A stretch of DNA of 64,000 nt. Origin: Notolepis coatsorum (lineage: Eukaryota > Chordata > Actinopteri > Aulopiformes > Paralepididae). The stretch lies in assembly GCA_963971535.1 (NCBI GenBank), contig OZ020589.1, positions 67,991,239 to 68,055,238 on the forward strand, given 5' to 3'. The position numbers were made by a program, and so were the translations under genes. The notes below the pieces were generated by a model that saw nothing but the letters and a program-made list of their open reading frames with translations, ran no database searches and was not told where the DNA came from. Shown here one piece after another: positions 11,004 through 21,264 of the stretch (its first letter is position 1; every line of letters begins with the position of its first letter).

Positions 11004-11074
<71 letters not shown>
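11003..11074 (+). repeat. (CT)n microsatellite
   Basis: Uninterrupted CT dinucleotides for about 72 bp. Confidence 0.95.
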
Positions 11075-11078
<4 letters not shown>

Positions 11079-11800
11079 CGCTCTCCGTTAAATGTAAATA
11101 TAAATCTATTCCCTTGAGTTACAATCAATCAATCAAATCAAATTTATTTATAAAGCACATTTCACATGACCATGGTCACGGTTTAGCAAATTCCTAGTAA
11201 GGTTGAGAACGGCCAGATACATATATATATAAATGCACTTTCATTGCACATTTGAGTTGCAATAGAACTTGAGCTGGAACACAAATATGAGTAACACTGA
11301 GGTGTTGAGGTATTTCTGTACACTAGAGAATAGTGGATATGACTGATGATAAACGAATGATGATAAAGGTAACAGCTATTGGTGATATAAGGAATTGTTT
11401 GACAGACAATGAGAATGACAGTGTTGTTAAAAGAAGACATACGATGGTCTCTTCCAACATGCCTAGACATGCCTAGACAGAGGTTAACAGGAGAATGTTT
11501 CCCTTCTCACGTGCTTATACTTAAGACGCCAAATATGTATAAAGACATAAGTAATTACAATGTACAGTATATAATACTGGATAACTACATTTGAAAGGAA
11601 AATGCTATTGAAGTGAACCAGGGTATCCTAAAAGGGTAGAATGTGTGTTGCAATGATGAATATGCTTTTGAATTAATAACAAGAATGGAATTATAATTGA
11701 ATGTATTAATGTATTAAAGTAATGTAACTAATTGAACTGAATGATGATACAATGATGATGATTGATTGATTATTCTGTTGAATAAATAAACGTTGTTGAA

Positions 11801-11884
11801 ATCACAACCGGGAGGACCCAGAACCAATAACACCATGTCTGCGCCTTCCTTTGTCAAATGACTAACTACAACCTGTTTCATAGG
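11801..11884 (+). repeat. ~85-bp direct repeat, copy 2
   Basis: Near-identical to 10412-10502, 1.39 kb away and in the same orientation. Confidence 0.85.
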
Positions 11885-11938
11885 TTAAATATGTCTCTGC
11901 TATCAGGTGCCATATCCTGGTACCTGTAACAGTTTATT

Positions 11939-11955
11939 TGGGGCTTGTCCGTGAT
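11939..11955 (+). promoter_or_regulatory. Putative primer binding site, tRNA-Pro-like
   Basis: TGGGGCTTGTCCGTGAT resembles the tRNA-Pro PBS TGGGGGCTCGTCCGGGAT, with one missing G and two substitutions. It lies between the putative LTR end and gag. Confidence 0.5.
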
Positions 11956-12251
11956 CAGCGCCACCTGCTGGATGGGAGCTGATCCAGAGATCATGACACC
12001 TGGATCAACCGCGACCCGATGAACCAGGAATCAACGCCCGGTGTAAAGGTCCGCCGAATGAGGGATTGATCTGCGCAGTATCGACAGCAGTGAAGTGCCT
12101 CATCTGATGCCAGACGACAACGAGAGCTGCGTCCACTACTCCACCTGACGAGAAGGAAGACCGGTGTCGTGTAGAGGAGATCCACCCACCACAGAAAGTC
12201 GCCACAGTGATCCTGAACTGAGAACCAAGTGCGAGGAATCGGGAAGCAGCC

Positions 12252-12878
12252 ATGGGAGACAGCGAGAGGAAAAGCTTGGTGTGGGACATCAAGAAGAGCC
12301 TGCTCACTCTACCTGCGGATGAACTGCTTCGCATTGCCGAGGCATTGGAACTGGTAACAGGACTGAAGGCGTCTGACCGAACCCACCTTACCGTAGATGA
12401 CGCGGAGGGGTGCTTCAACTTTATCAATGACTACCTGTACAGTAAGGTTTTACTGGAGTTAGAGGATACAGGGTTGTCTTATTTATTACAGATAAAAGAT
12501 GTGACTGATGGGCTTATGCAGAATAAGGTGGTGGGTCCAGAAGAGGGTATAACCGAGGGCCTACGGTCCACCAGTCAAGGTGATGCAGTACCAGTCGACC
12601 CCATTAGCGTCTTTTATGATGTAAGTGAAACAATTGAGAGTGTGCCCACTTCAAAAGTAAGCAACCAGGTTTTACAGCACCTGCCAAGTGTGCCACCACC
12701 CACAGCTCAGGCTGTGCCATTGAATGAGAGTGTACCAGACACCAAAAGTAAACAGGAACCCCCTGGTGTGTCGCCAGATAAACTAGTATCTTTAAGAGAA
12801 CTGTCGTACCTTCACCGCAGGGAGTTTAAGCTCCAGGGAGGTCAGATAGGAGACCAGGGATCAGACATTAGTTACAAC
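12252..12878 (+). pseudogene. Gypsy-type Gag N-terminal part, interrupted by a hAT element
   Basis: The ATG at 12252 opens a frame of about 209 residues before it enters the hAT terminus at 12879. The N-terminus (MGDSERKSLVWDIKKSLLTL) is helical and leucine-rich. The C-terminal portion, SLRELSYLHRREFKLQGGQI followed by GDQGSDISYN, resembles the start of the capsid region of fish gypsy Gag proteins as I know them. The frame is cut exactly where the CAGTGTTGGG terminus begins. The rest of gag and pol is not seen in the window. An uncharacterised host exon is an alternative, but the leader with a tRNA-Pro-like PBS 300 bp upstream favours a retroelement. Confidence 0.6.
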
Positions 12879-13056
12879 CAGTGTTGGGACTAACGCGTTA
12901 CAAAGTAACGCGTTACAGAAACGAAGTTACTTTTTGCCGCAACTAGTACTCTAACGCATTACTTTTGAAATTCAGTAACGCTACTTACGTTACTGAATGG
13001 TTCGTCACTGCGTTATTTGCGTTATATACGGCGTAGATTGATAGCGAGCGGTAGTG

Positions 13057-13088
<32 letters not shown>

Positions 13089-13698
13089 CCTCATATCCTG
13101 TCTGCCTGGCTGCGGGGAACGCTATGCTGGGGGCGTGTTTTGTTTACTATTCCTGAGATTCCTGACTGATAATGGCAATTGTCGAGCGAAAAGAAAATAA
13201 CGTTTTAGTTATGTCATTTGTGTTTTGGCTCAAAGATACTGGAGTCTAACGTTAACTACGAGGACTGTCACTCATCCAAATCCACTCGCCACCCGCGTAG
13301 AATGATACGAGGCGAGTCTGGCCACTGGCCAATCAGAAATGCGCAAACCAGAAATGCGGCTACGGAAAGAAATAGACCCTCTCTATTGTAAACAAAACAA
13401 ACGCTCGCTATGAATCTACATAAAAAGAACGCAGTAACAAACTAACAAACCATTTAGCAACTACTTGGAGAGATAATTAATATACAACATGGAAACGAGA
13501 TAAAGAACATGTTTGAGGCGCTGCTGGAGTCAACTGGACTAACGTAACGTTACTACATCTCGACCACCGCAGACTTTGGTGAGTGCAATGTGTTCACTGA
13601 AACTCAAGTTGATCAACGGAGTTTGACTGTACGAAATCTGCCAGGGAATCTCATAATACTAATCAAACAATATAAATATAGTCCTTTCATGCACAATT
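12879..13698 (+). mobile_element. hAT-like DNA transposon, left end
   Basis: The terminus CAGTGTTGGGACTAACGCG, followed by repeated AACGCGTTAC motifs, is the terminal signature of a fish hAT family I recognise. No transposase frame is visible. The body contains (ATT)n at 13057-13088. It is split by the LINE at 13716 and resumes at 21191. I could not find the right terminus, so the 8-bp target duplication (GTTACAAC on the left) cannot be confirmed. Confidence 0.7.
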
Positions 13699-13715
13699 GA
13701 TATCCTAACTATTCT
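13699..13715 (+). repeat. LINE target site duplication, left
   Basis: GATATCCTAACTATTCT, identical to 21191-21207. Confidence 0.95.
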
Positions 13716-13892
13716 TTTTTTTTTTTGATCAAATTTTTTTATTGACATTCTCACGAAACAAGACAACACATTAACCACAATCACAATACATAGAACTTCA
13801 CAAGAAAATAACAAAAACAATAATAATAATGACTAACAATTATACAGACAAAAGAAAAGAAACCAGAGTTCAACCTACTAAATTAATTCCAA

Positions 13893-14130
13893 GGGGTACT
13901 ATCTAATAAATGGTCTTTCCCAGTGTTCAGTCCCGATTCCCGGCCGTGTGACCCCATATTAATAAAACGTACAACTCCAACCCACCACAAGGACCATTTT
14001 TTGGGGGAACACGACCTGAAACCAGAGCAATGAACCTTCATGAAAAAACAAAAACCTGTAGGTGTTCCATAGACTCACAGAGACCGTGTAAAAGTGGCCA
14101 AACAGTGAAGAACTAGTTAAATAGCTGCCC
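13893..14130. repeat. MITE-like sequence inside the LINE 3' UTR
   Basis: The left part (AAGGGGTACTATCTAATAAA) matches 23605-23690. The right part (GGTGTTCCATAGACTCACAG) matches 51626-51704, where it ends ATAGTTCCCCTTT. The ends form a degenerate inverted pair. A dispersed short element therefore forms part of this LINE's 3' UTR. Confidence 0.6.
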
Positions 14131-14251
14131 CCCCATAATATCCCCAGCTAAACTCAAGATGACAAGACAAGGGACAAGACAGACAAAAACACTTCCTCCT
14201 CCCCCTCCCAAGAGACCGCCGGACTCACCCGAACACGCACCCCAACCCCGC

Positions 14252-17200
14252 TCAGCCGCACACTGCGGTCTTTACCTTCTCAGCTGCTGCGAACCACAGG
14301 TCAATTCCAGCCTGCCCCACCCCAATCACCCGGGCTGTGGATATCTCAAGATAAATCACATCCAATAGAGTTAGGGACCAGTTAATCATTGTAAGCTTCT
14401 CAGGCTCCTTCCATCTCATTGCTATTAGCTTCTTCGCTGCTGTGACGCCCGCCAGGACAACCCTTTTCAGTTGTACGGACGCGGGTAGTGTCGTTATATC
14501 GTTCAGGAGTAGCGTAACAGCTGCGAATGGGATAGTTAAGCCACACAGATCTGAAAGTTTGTCCGTTATTGACCTCCAGAAGCGGGCCACTGGTGGGCAA
14601 TCCCAATACATATGCATATAAGTGCCAGTGGCCTTTTGAGAGCACAAAGTGCACCGAGAGTCGGTTATCAGTCCCATAGCAAATAGCTTCCTAGGTGTAA
14701 GATAGGTCCTATGAATATAATTAAAATTAATTTGCTGGTGATTGGGGTTGCGGGAAGATAATGCCACATTTGCCCAAACATCATCCCAGTCAAACTCGGG
14801 GTCCAACTCCGGGATATCCACACGCCAGATTGTATCCAATGATACATTTTTATACGTGGATTGAATTAAGAGCGTATAAAAGTCGGAGACAAACCCTCTG
14901 GATGTCGTCCTGTCCACTATGAGCCTGAGGAAGGGGTGTGGGTGCAAGGCTTGAGCCCACGGTACGCCATGCGCCCTCAGTGCTGACCTTAGTTGAAGGT
15001 AAAGAAAGAAGGACTCGCCGGGAAGATCATAAAATTCTCTTAAGTCCTGAAACGCACGGAGGCCGTTCTTATCATAAATATCCTCCAGAGTATGCACTCC
15101 CCTCCTTTGCCATTGAGGAATATTAACCGGCTTGTGTCCAACAAGTAATTGCTGGTTATTAAAAATTGGAGAGTCCAGGTGCCAAGGGCATTTAACCCCA
15201 CACGACCTCTGTACATTACGCCACGTTTGGATCACGTGAGTTATGATCGGTCCATACCTCAGCCGGCATTTCGCAATAGAGACAGTGGAGTACACTACAT
15301 CCTGCAATCTTAGCGGAGACACCGCCGCCGCTTCTAAGGAGCGCCACGATACAGCCTCTACAGGGTCTAGCCAGCACATCAGAGGTCTCAGTGAAAAGGA
15401 CCAGAAATAAAGTTTAAAATCAGGGATTGCGAGGCCCCCATCTTGTTTCCTACGTTGAGTAGTAGCCCTTTTGATTCTCGGGCGTTTGTTATTCCAGACA
15501 AACTTAGATACCATCGATTGTACCTTGCGCCAGTGGTCTATTGGAGGGGGCAGGGGGAGCATTGAGCTAATAAAATTTATCCTAGGCAGGATGTTCATTT
15601 TGATTATGGAAGCCCGGGCTTGTAAGGAGTTAGGAAGGGACGACCACCTGTCTAGATCCTGGCGTATTTTATCATAAGTACCCGTGAAGTTGTACTTAGT
15701 AGTTTGGTTCAGCGTGGGGAATATCTCTATGCCCAGGTATTTAAAATGTTCTACTATGGGGATATCAGCTGGTAGTCGTACCGCCTTGGCCAGTTCATTA
15801 AGAGGTAGGCAGGCTGATTTGTTCCAGTTAATCTTAAAACCTGACAATTTACCAAAGTCGTCGATTATCCTCAATAATTTTGTGGCCGACCGGGAGGGGT
15901 CGTCCATGAAAATCAGCAGGTCATCCGCATAGAGAGCAATTTTGTGTGGAGTATTGTTGACCATTATGGGGACGATGTCCTCCGATTGCCTAATAAATTG
16001 GGCCAAAGGTTCGAGGGAAAGCGCGAACAGTCCCGGGCTCAGAGGGCAACCCTGTCTAGAAGATCTGGAGACTGGAAAGAGTGTGGAACAGTTTTTGCCT
16101 GTCAGTATCATCGCAGACGGCGAGGCATACAGGACTTTAATCATATGAATAAAACTCTTTCCAAGACCCATGACCTCAAGTACCTTCCACAGGTATGACC
16201 ACTCAAGTCTGTCAAACGCCTTCATGGCATCCAAAGACAGAACTGTGGATGGAGTTGTATTGTCTTTACTGTTATCGATTACATGCAACAGCCTCCTAAG
16301 ATTATCTGCAGCCAGACGCCCCGGGATAAAACCAGTTTGATCGCAGTGTACCAATACAGACATAAATCTCTGCAGGCGACGGGCCAGCACCTTGGCAAAC
16401 ACCTTTAAATCGGCCCCGAGAAGACTCAAGGGTCTATAGCTACCACAATCATTGGGATCTTTGTCCTTTTTGAGAAGTAAAGAAATCAACGCCATATTGA
16501 CATCTCTTGAGAACTCCCCTTGTTCGATAGCGTAATTGATCATATCGAGCATCAATGGACCCAGTTGGTCCCAGAAAGCTAAATACACTTCGGGTGGAAT
16601 ACCATCCCAGCCTGGCGCCTTACCCCTCTGCATTTCAACAATAGTCTCCCTCAATTCTACGAGAGTAATCGGTCTCCCCAGTTCCTTGGCCTCTTCCTCA
16701 GAAATGTGGGGTATCTCAAGCCCGCCGATGAACGATTCAAATCTAGAGTCATCCAGATTACCCTCTGAGCTATATAACTGTGAGTAAAACTCTTTAAAAG
16801 TGTCATTGATCTTTTTCGAATCAGTAGTGACTGCACCCTGGCTCGTCCTAATCGAGGGGATATCTGAGAAATGATCATTTGAGCGTATTTTCATTGCCAA
16901 TAGATGGCTAGGTCTGGAGCCGTGAAAATAGTAATTTTGTCTTGTCCTATGTATCAAAAACTCAGACTGTTGTTTAAGTATGGAGTTTATTTCTTTTTTG
17001 ACTATCTTACGTTGTGTGTTTAGTCGTTCATTATAGTCAGTTTGCAAGGATGCGTATAGGTCCGCATATAATGATTCCAGTCCTTCTAGCTTTTTTGACC
17101 GGGATTTTCGCAAATTGGAGGCAAATAGTGTGACATGACCCCTGATGAATCCTTTCAATGCGTTCCACAGGACCCTAGGGTCTTCTACTGTGCCAACGTT

Positions 17201-18022
17201 GATCTGCAAAAATTCTGCTAGTTTACTCCTGAACTCAGAACAGAAGTCATCGTTCTTTAGCAAGGTCGAATTAAAACGCCATCTGGGAGCTCTTGCGGAG
17301 AGCCTGCCAAAGGTTGCCGTAAGGAAAATCCCCTTGTGGTCTGAGAGAGCCAAGGGAACCAATGAGACATCGAAACTATCAAACATATTAGGGGACGCGA
17401 ATGCATAGTCAATTCGAGAGAAGCTTTTGTGTCTGGCTGACAGGTGAGAGTAATCTCTGAGGGTGGGGTTGCATAAGCGCCAGAGGTCTGAGAGCCCCGT
17501 GTCTTTGGCCCACATCCTGAGGGCCTTAGAGGCCCGTTTCTGGTCGCTCGTTTCAGAGGGCCCAGACCTATCCATCTCCGCATCCCAGCACGCATTAAAA
17601 TCGCCACCCACAATGAGAGCGTATCCATTAAGTTCCAACATATTCTTCGTGATTGTATTATAGAACGCTGAATCAAATGTGTTAGGAGCATACAATGCTA
17701 TTATAGCCATCTTCCTATGCAAGAATTCAACTTTTGCTATAGTAATCCTTCCCTCCGTGTCCGACCATACATCCAAGATTTTGATATCAAGGTTACGTCT
17801 TGTAACTATGACTACTCCTTTCGTCTTATCATCGGCTGAGGATGCGGAGATAACGTGATATTGCCGATTTGCCAGTCTTGACACGTCACCTACCATTAAA
17901 TGCGTCTCACTAAGGAGAGCAAGGTCAATATTTCTCCTCTTCAATAGCCAAAGGACACTGGCACGCTTGTGTGGGGCGTTAAGCCCTCCTGCGTTCCAAA
18001 TTAAAATATTCAATTTAGCCAT
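14252..18022 (-). CDS. LINE ORF2: endonuclease and reverse transcriptase, 1256 aa
   Basis: ORF2p nicks target DNA and reverse-transcribes the element RNA. Residues 1-235 form an apurinic/apyrimidinic-type endonuclease with N10 (ILIWNAGG), E39 (LLSETH), GGDFN with D141, and SDH at 227-229. The RT spans about 470-760: GWDGIPPEV, SYRPLSLLGADLKVFAKVLA, the first catalytic aspartate D598 in LSLDAMKAFD, SRQGCPLSP, and the YADD box at 698-701. A C-terminal C-x2-C-x9-H-x4-C motif lies at 1124-1142 (CTLC...HMYWDC). Length and order fit an intact L1/Tx1 ORF2, with no stop or frameshift. The ATG at 18022 begins MAKLNILIWN, which places the endonuclease at the very N-terminus as expected. The enzyme is plausibly active, by inference only. 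Confidence 0.93.
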   Translation of the reverse strand: MAKLNILIWNAGGLNAPHKRASVLWLLKRRNIDLALLSETHLMVGDVSRLANRQYHVISASSADDKTKGVVIVTRRNLDIKILDVWSDTEGRITIAKVEFLHRKMAIIALYAPNTFDSAFYNTITKNMLELNGYALIVGGDFNACWDAEMDRSGPSETSDQKRASKALRMWAKDTGLSDLWRLCNPTLRDYSHLSARHKSFSRIDYAFASPNMFDSFDVSLVPLALSDHKGIFLTATFGRLSARAPRWRFNSTLLKNDDFCSEFRSKLAEFLQINVGTVEDPRVLWNALKGFIRGHVTLFASNLRKSRSKKLEGLESLYADLYASLQTDYNERLNTQRKIVKKEINSILKQQSEFLIHRTRQNYYFHGSRPSHLLAMKIRSNDHFSDIPSIRTSQGAVTTDSKKINDTFKEFYSQLYSSEGNLDDSRFESFIGGLEIPHISEEEAKELGRPITLVELRETIVEMQRGKAPGWDGIPPEVYLAFWDQLGPLMLDMINYAIEQGEFSRDVNMALISLLLKKDKDPNDCGSYRPLSLLGADLKVFAKVLARRLQRFMSVLVHCDQTGFIPGRLAADNLRRLLHVIDNSKDNTTPSTVLSLDAMKAFDRLEWSYLWKVLEVMGLGKSFIHMIKVLYASPSAMILTGKNCSTLFPVSRSSRQGCPLSPGLFALSLEPLAQFIRQSEDIVPIMVNNTPHKIALYADDLLIFMDDPSRSATKLLRIIDDFGKLSGFKINWNKSACLPLNELAKAVRLPADIPIVEHFKYLGIEIFPTLNQTTKYNFTGTYDKIRQDLDRWSSLPNSLQARASIIKMNILPRINFISSMLPLPPPIDHWRKVQSMVSKFVWNNKRPRIKRATTQRRKQDGGLAIPDFKLYFWSFSLRPLMCWLDPVEAVSWRSLEAAAVSPLRLQDVVYSTVSIAKCRLRYGPIITHVIQTWRNVQRSCGVKCPWHLDSPIFNNQQLLVGHKPVNIPQWQRRGVHTLEDIYDKNGLRAFQDLREFYDLPGESFFLYLQLRSALRAHGVPWAQALHPHPFLRLIVDRTTSRGFVSDFYTLLIQSTYKNVSLDTIWRVDIPELDPEFDWDDVWANVALSSRNPNHQQINFNYIHRTYLTPRKLFAMGLITDSRCTLCSQKATGTYMHMYWDCPPVARFWRSITDKLSDLCGLTIPFAAVTLLLNDITTLPASVQLKRVVLAGVTAAKKLIAMRWKEPEKLTMINWSLTLLDVIYLEISTARVIGVGQAGIDLWFAAAEKVKTAVCG

Positions 18023-20061
18023 GGTCGAGCTTGTATAAGTGCGTAGAGAACATACCCGTGCAGCCAGGCTGAGTACAGAGGTGCCGATCCCGGCGGGCCC
18101 GGACGGTCAATCCCAGGAGTTCAGAGGAGGAACACTTACACATATATAAGACAACAGTACATAGAACACATAAAAATACCACCCCAGCTACAGCCCCCCC
18201 TCCTTCTACTCTAAACCCTAACCCACCCGTCCTACTATAAGTTCCTCTATACCCACTCTCCAATCCCCACCCTATGCCCCACCCACTGAGGATGGTCATC
18301 TTCCTATCACTTCCCACTAGAGACATGGATCAATAAGACGCTTCCCACTCCCACCCCCCTCTAGATAAACCCCTGAGTAAACCCCCACTAGTCCAATAAA
18401 CACAAATAATAATAAAATAAAATTCAATAAAGATATCGGTCGAAAACCACCTGAGCCCTGGCCCCAACATGAGACAACCATAATGGTAAAAATAGCCATT
18501 ATTAAATAATAACTCCGCATCAACCTGCAGCCCTCTATTTCGGAATCTGCGCTTCAACATCACATTGTTATAGCCCAAAAAGGTATAGGAAAATTCAATA
18601 CAAAATTAAATTAAAGCATCCCAGCCGATAGTCTAAGGCAGGTTCGGGTCACAGGTTAATTGTGCAAAATTGTGTGAACAGTGTCAATTAAACAATGACA
18701 AAAAAAAGGAAGAAGGGAAAAAAAAAAGGTTATGGTCAAAGTGCACCCCTTTAGCCGTCCCTCTGATCAGGCACAACGGCTGAAATGACCCAACCTATGT
18801 AAGATTAGAATTAAACACAATCATTCATTAATCAATCCGGGGATGGTAATAGGCAACACCTGACACCACCTGTCATCATACATTGTTTCAATAAAGATAT
18901 CGGTCGGAGCAGTTAGTCCAAGGTAGGATCGAATCACAGTTAAATTGCTCATTCAAATGCCCTTAAAACAGCGACACTAATTATTATATAATTACTCAGC
19001 ATCAACCTGTAACCATCTACCCTGGAGTCTGCATATTAATGTATCAACGTTATAGCATAAGTGCCTCACGGAAAATTCAAAACAAAATTAAGGCGAGTCA
19101 GCAGTTAGTCCAAGGTAGAACCGGATCACATTTAAATTGCTCATTCAAATGCCATTAAAACATATAGGAAAATTCAATACAAAATTAAATTAAAGCATCC
19201 CAGCCGATAGTCCAAGGCAGGTTCGGGTCACAGGTTAATTGCTCATTCAATTGCCCTTAAAACAGCGACACTAATTATTATATAATTACTCAGCATCAAC
19301 CTGTAACCATCTACCCTGGAGTCTGCATATTAATGTATCAACGTTATAGCATAAGTGCCTCACGGAAAATTCAAAACAAAATTAAGGCGAGTCAGCAGTT
19401 AGTCCAAGGTAGAACCGGATCACATTTAAATCGCGCATATAGATGACATAAAAACAGCGACAATAGGAAAGAAAAAAGAAAGGAAGAGAGGGTAATGGCT
19501 AGAGTGCAAGCCATATAACCATATAGCCATTAAGTGCAAGCCATACCCGACCCAACCTGTTATCAAATATTGTTTATGCATATTCAACCGACCTTGGCAT
19601 CTACTTTGGATCACCAAAGCTCAAAACAACCTGGATATAAAAATAAAAAGCATACCAGAAGTTAGTTAGGGACTCGGTCACTCTTGAACTGTGCAAACCA
19701 ATGTCCCTTTGAACAGCAACAGCAACCAAAATACGTAACCATTAACGAATGTCTCAGCGCAGACCATAGTCGAAGCCCGCTGGCTAGCCCGAGGCTAGCG
19801 CGTAAGCTAGTGACGAATCCGGATAGCACGTTAGCCTACTATGTACATTGTTCAGCTAGCTCGTTAGCTTCCAAAGAGGCGATACACAAGTACGACCATG
19901 AGGTCAGCTTTAGCAAGTAACAGAAGTCATTGGGAAGCCCCGCTAGTTGGATGGGCAGAGGACAGTTAGCATGTCTGGGCATGACAGCAAGTGTTTGTGA
20001 ATAGTCGACCTAATCAATGTATATAGGCCCAAACCGCCAAGTCACTCACCCTCCATAGATA
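18023..20061 (-). other. LINE inter-ORF spacer, non-coding
   Basis: About 2.04 kb without a credible ORF. It includes the repeat cluster at 18495-19440 and a GCTAGC-rich segment at 19770-19870. It could hold internal promoter or RNA-structural signals, but nothing proves this. Confidence 0.7.
18495..19440 (-). repeat. Repeat cluster in the LINE inter-ORF spacer
   Basis: Three related units at about 18495-18680, 18980-19150 and 19270-19440 share CAGCATCAACCTGTAACC, GGAAAATTCAAAACAAAATT and a GTCCAAGGTAGAACCGGATC-like segment in the same order. The last two are nearly identical and offset by 294 bp. AATAAAGATATCGGTCG also occurs twice, near 18426 and 18891. Purine-rich AAAGGAAGAAGG blocks near 18703 and 19470 accompany the units. 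Confidence 0.85.
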
Positions 20062-21015
20062 TCAAGCAACAGACTCGGGTGTCTTCGCGAGATATTCCTT
20101 CGCTTTAGCCAACGACCAAAACAAACGCTGACCACCGACCTTCTCCAACACAGATAGTTTCGCGGGAGCGAATAACGTGGGCCTCAGGCCTAGTCTCCAT
20201 AGCTTAGTCAGGACCACCTTGTACTCGGCTCTCTGAGCTTGAACCTCCGGTGTAAAGTCCTCGAAAATGGCCACTTTGTGATCGCCAAGCCTCAGAGTAC
20301 CCCTTCTGGTACGAGCCGACCGCATGATGATTTCTCTCTGTTGGAGTCTGTTCAGCTTGACTATGATGGGCCTCGGTTCTTTGTTCACGCCGGGAGAAAA
20401 CCTGCCCGCTCTGTAGGCCGACTCACAGATAGGAGGCGAGGGGAGGACGTCCGTCCCTAGTATCTTCTGCAGCAGTTCGGGCATGGTCTCAGAGAGACGG
20501 CCTTCACCGCTGGTCTCCGGTACTCCAACAATCCTGACGTTGTGGCGTCTATCCCGGGACTGCATCTCCTCCATCGCCGACTGTAGTTTGTTGACTTCAG
20601 CCTGCCTAGCCAGCAGGGCGGATTCAAGACCCGCCATCTTCTCACACTGTGATGATACCTCCGTCGTTAGCATGGCTAGTTCGTTAGCATTAGCCGATGA
20701 GGCAGCGTGAATCGTCTCCATCTTGTCTGTCAGCGGGACTACCGCCAGCCGTATTTCTTCTGATATCTCACGACGGAGGCTGATACAGAAATCCGCCAGC
20801 ACTTGCTTCTGTGCTTCAGCGATGCGTGCCTCAGAGTCTGCGTGTACTTTCTTCTGTGCTTCAGCAATGCGTGTCTCAGAGTCTGCGTGTAGCTTGGTCA
20901 TGACCAAGAGCACAGCTTCGCTTAACTCCCCGACAGCGGGAGACGGTACGGCCATGCTCGGCGGTGTCGGTGTCGTGCCTAATTCTTTCATGGCTCTGGT
21001 TTCCACCCCCGCCAT
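20062..21015 (-). CDS. LINE ORF1: RNA-binding chaperone, 317 aa
   Basis: ORF1p packages the element RNA. The ATG at 21015 lies about 175 bp from the element 5' end. Residues 40-75 contain two near-identical copies of a short helical unit (LHADSETRIAEAQKK and VHADSEARIAEAQKQ). A heptad-type coiled coil runs from about 75 to 155 (MAGLESALLARQAEVNKLQS). An RRM-like part follows (NVRIVGVPE), then the C-terminal domain (RPIIVKLNRLQQREIIMRSA). This order matches the L1 ORF1 (Transposase_22) family. It is open end to end and reads in the same direction as ORF2, 2.04 kb downstream. Confidence 0.9.
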   Translation of the reverse strand: MAGVETRAMKELGTTPTPPSMAVPSPAVGELSEAVLLVMTKLHADSETRIAEAQKKVHADSEARIAEAQKQVLADFCISLRREISEEIRLAVVPLTDKMETIHAASSANANELAMLTTEVSSQCEKMAGLESALLARQAEVNKLQSAMEEMQSRDRRHNVRIVGVPETSGEGRLSETMPELLQKILGTDVLPSPPICESAYRAGRFSPGVNKEPRPIIVKLNRLQQREIIMRSARTRRGTLRLGDHKVAIFEDFTPEVQAQRAEYKVVLTKLWRLGLRPTLFAPAKLSVLEKVGGQRLFWSLAKAKEYLAKTPESVA

Positions 21016-21190
21016 CGTAGAAAGTCGAAAAAAGTTGATGAATGTATACTAAACACGACGACCTAGCAAACAGATAAAAAACAAATAAAAATAAAATAAA
21101 GACTAATGGGGAGAAACGTATATTCAGCACGGTAGAAGGGAGCTCATGTGAAAACACGTCTACTCCATGATCGCTCAGCTCCGCCCCCCC

Positions 21191-21207
21191 GATATCCTAA
21201 CTATTCT
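21191..21207 (+). repeat. LINE target site duplication, right
   Basis: GATATCCTAACTATTCT, identical to 13699-13715. Confidence 0.95.
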
Positions 21208-21264
21208 AACGTTGCAATGCTTTGATTGATATCTTAAACAACGTTGCAACTTGCAAGATGGTGA

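Larger units (their letters stand above)
10568..11931 (+). repeat. Putative gypsy 5' LTR
   Basis: The stretch runs from TGTTA (10568) to TAACA (11931), a minimal inverted terminus, and is followed after five bases by a PBS-like sequence and then a gag ORF. It contains a (CT)n microsatellite at 11003-11074, a fish-type AAATTTATTTATAAAGCAC patch near 11140, and the second copy of the 85-bp repeat. No matching 3' LTR is in the window, so the left limit is a guess. Confidence 0.4.
13716..21190 (-). mobile_element. Full-length L1/Tx1-type LINE with intact ORF1 and ORF2
   Basis: The 7475-bp element is flanked by identical 17-bp target duplications, GATATCCTAACTATTCT, at 13699-13715 and 21191-21207. 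The 5' end at 21190 begins GGGGGGGCGGAGCTGAGCG (minus strand) and the 3' end is an A-rich tail at 13716-13750. ORF1 (21015-20062) and ORF2 (18022-14252) are both open with ATG starts. The perfect duplications and open frames point to a recent, full-length insertion. Unusually, about 2.04 kb of repeat-rich non-coding DNA separates the ORFs. Confidence 0.92.
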
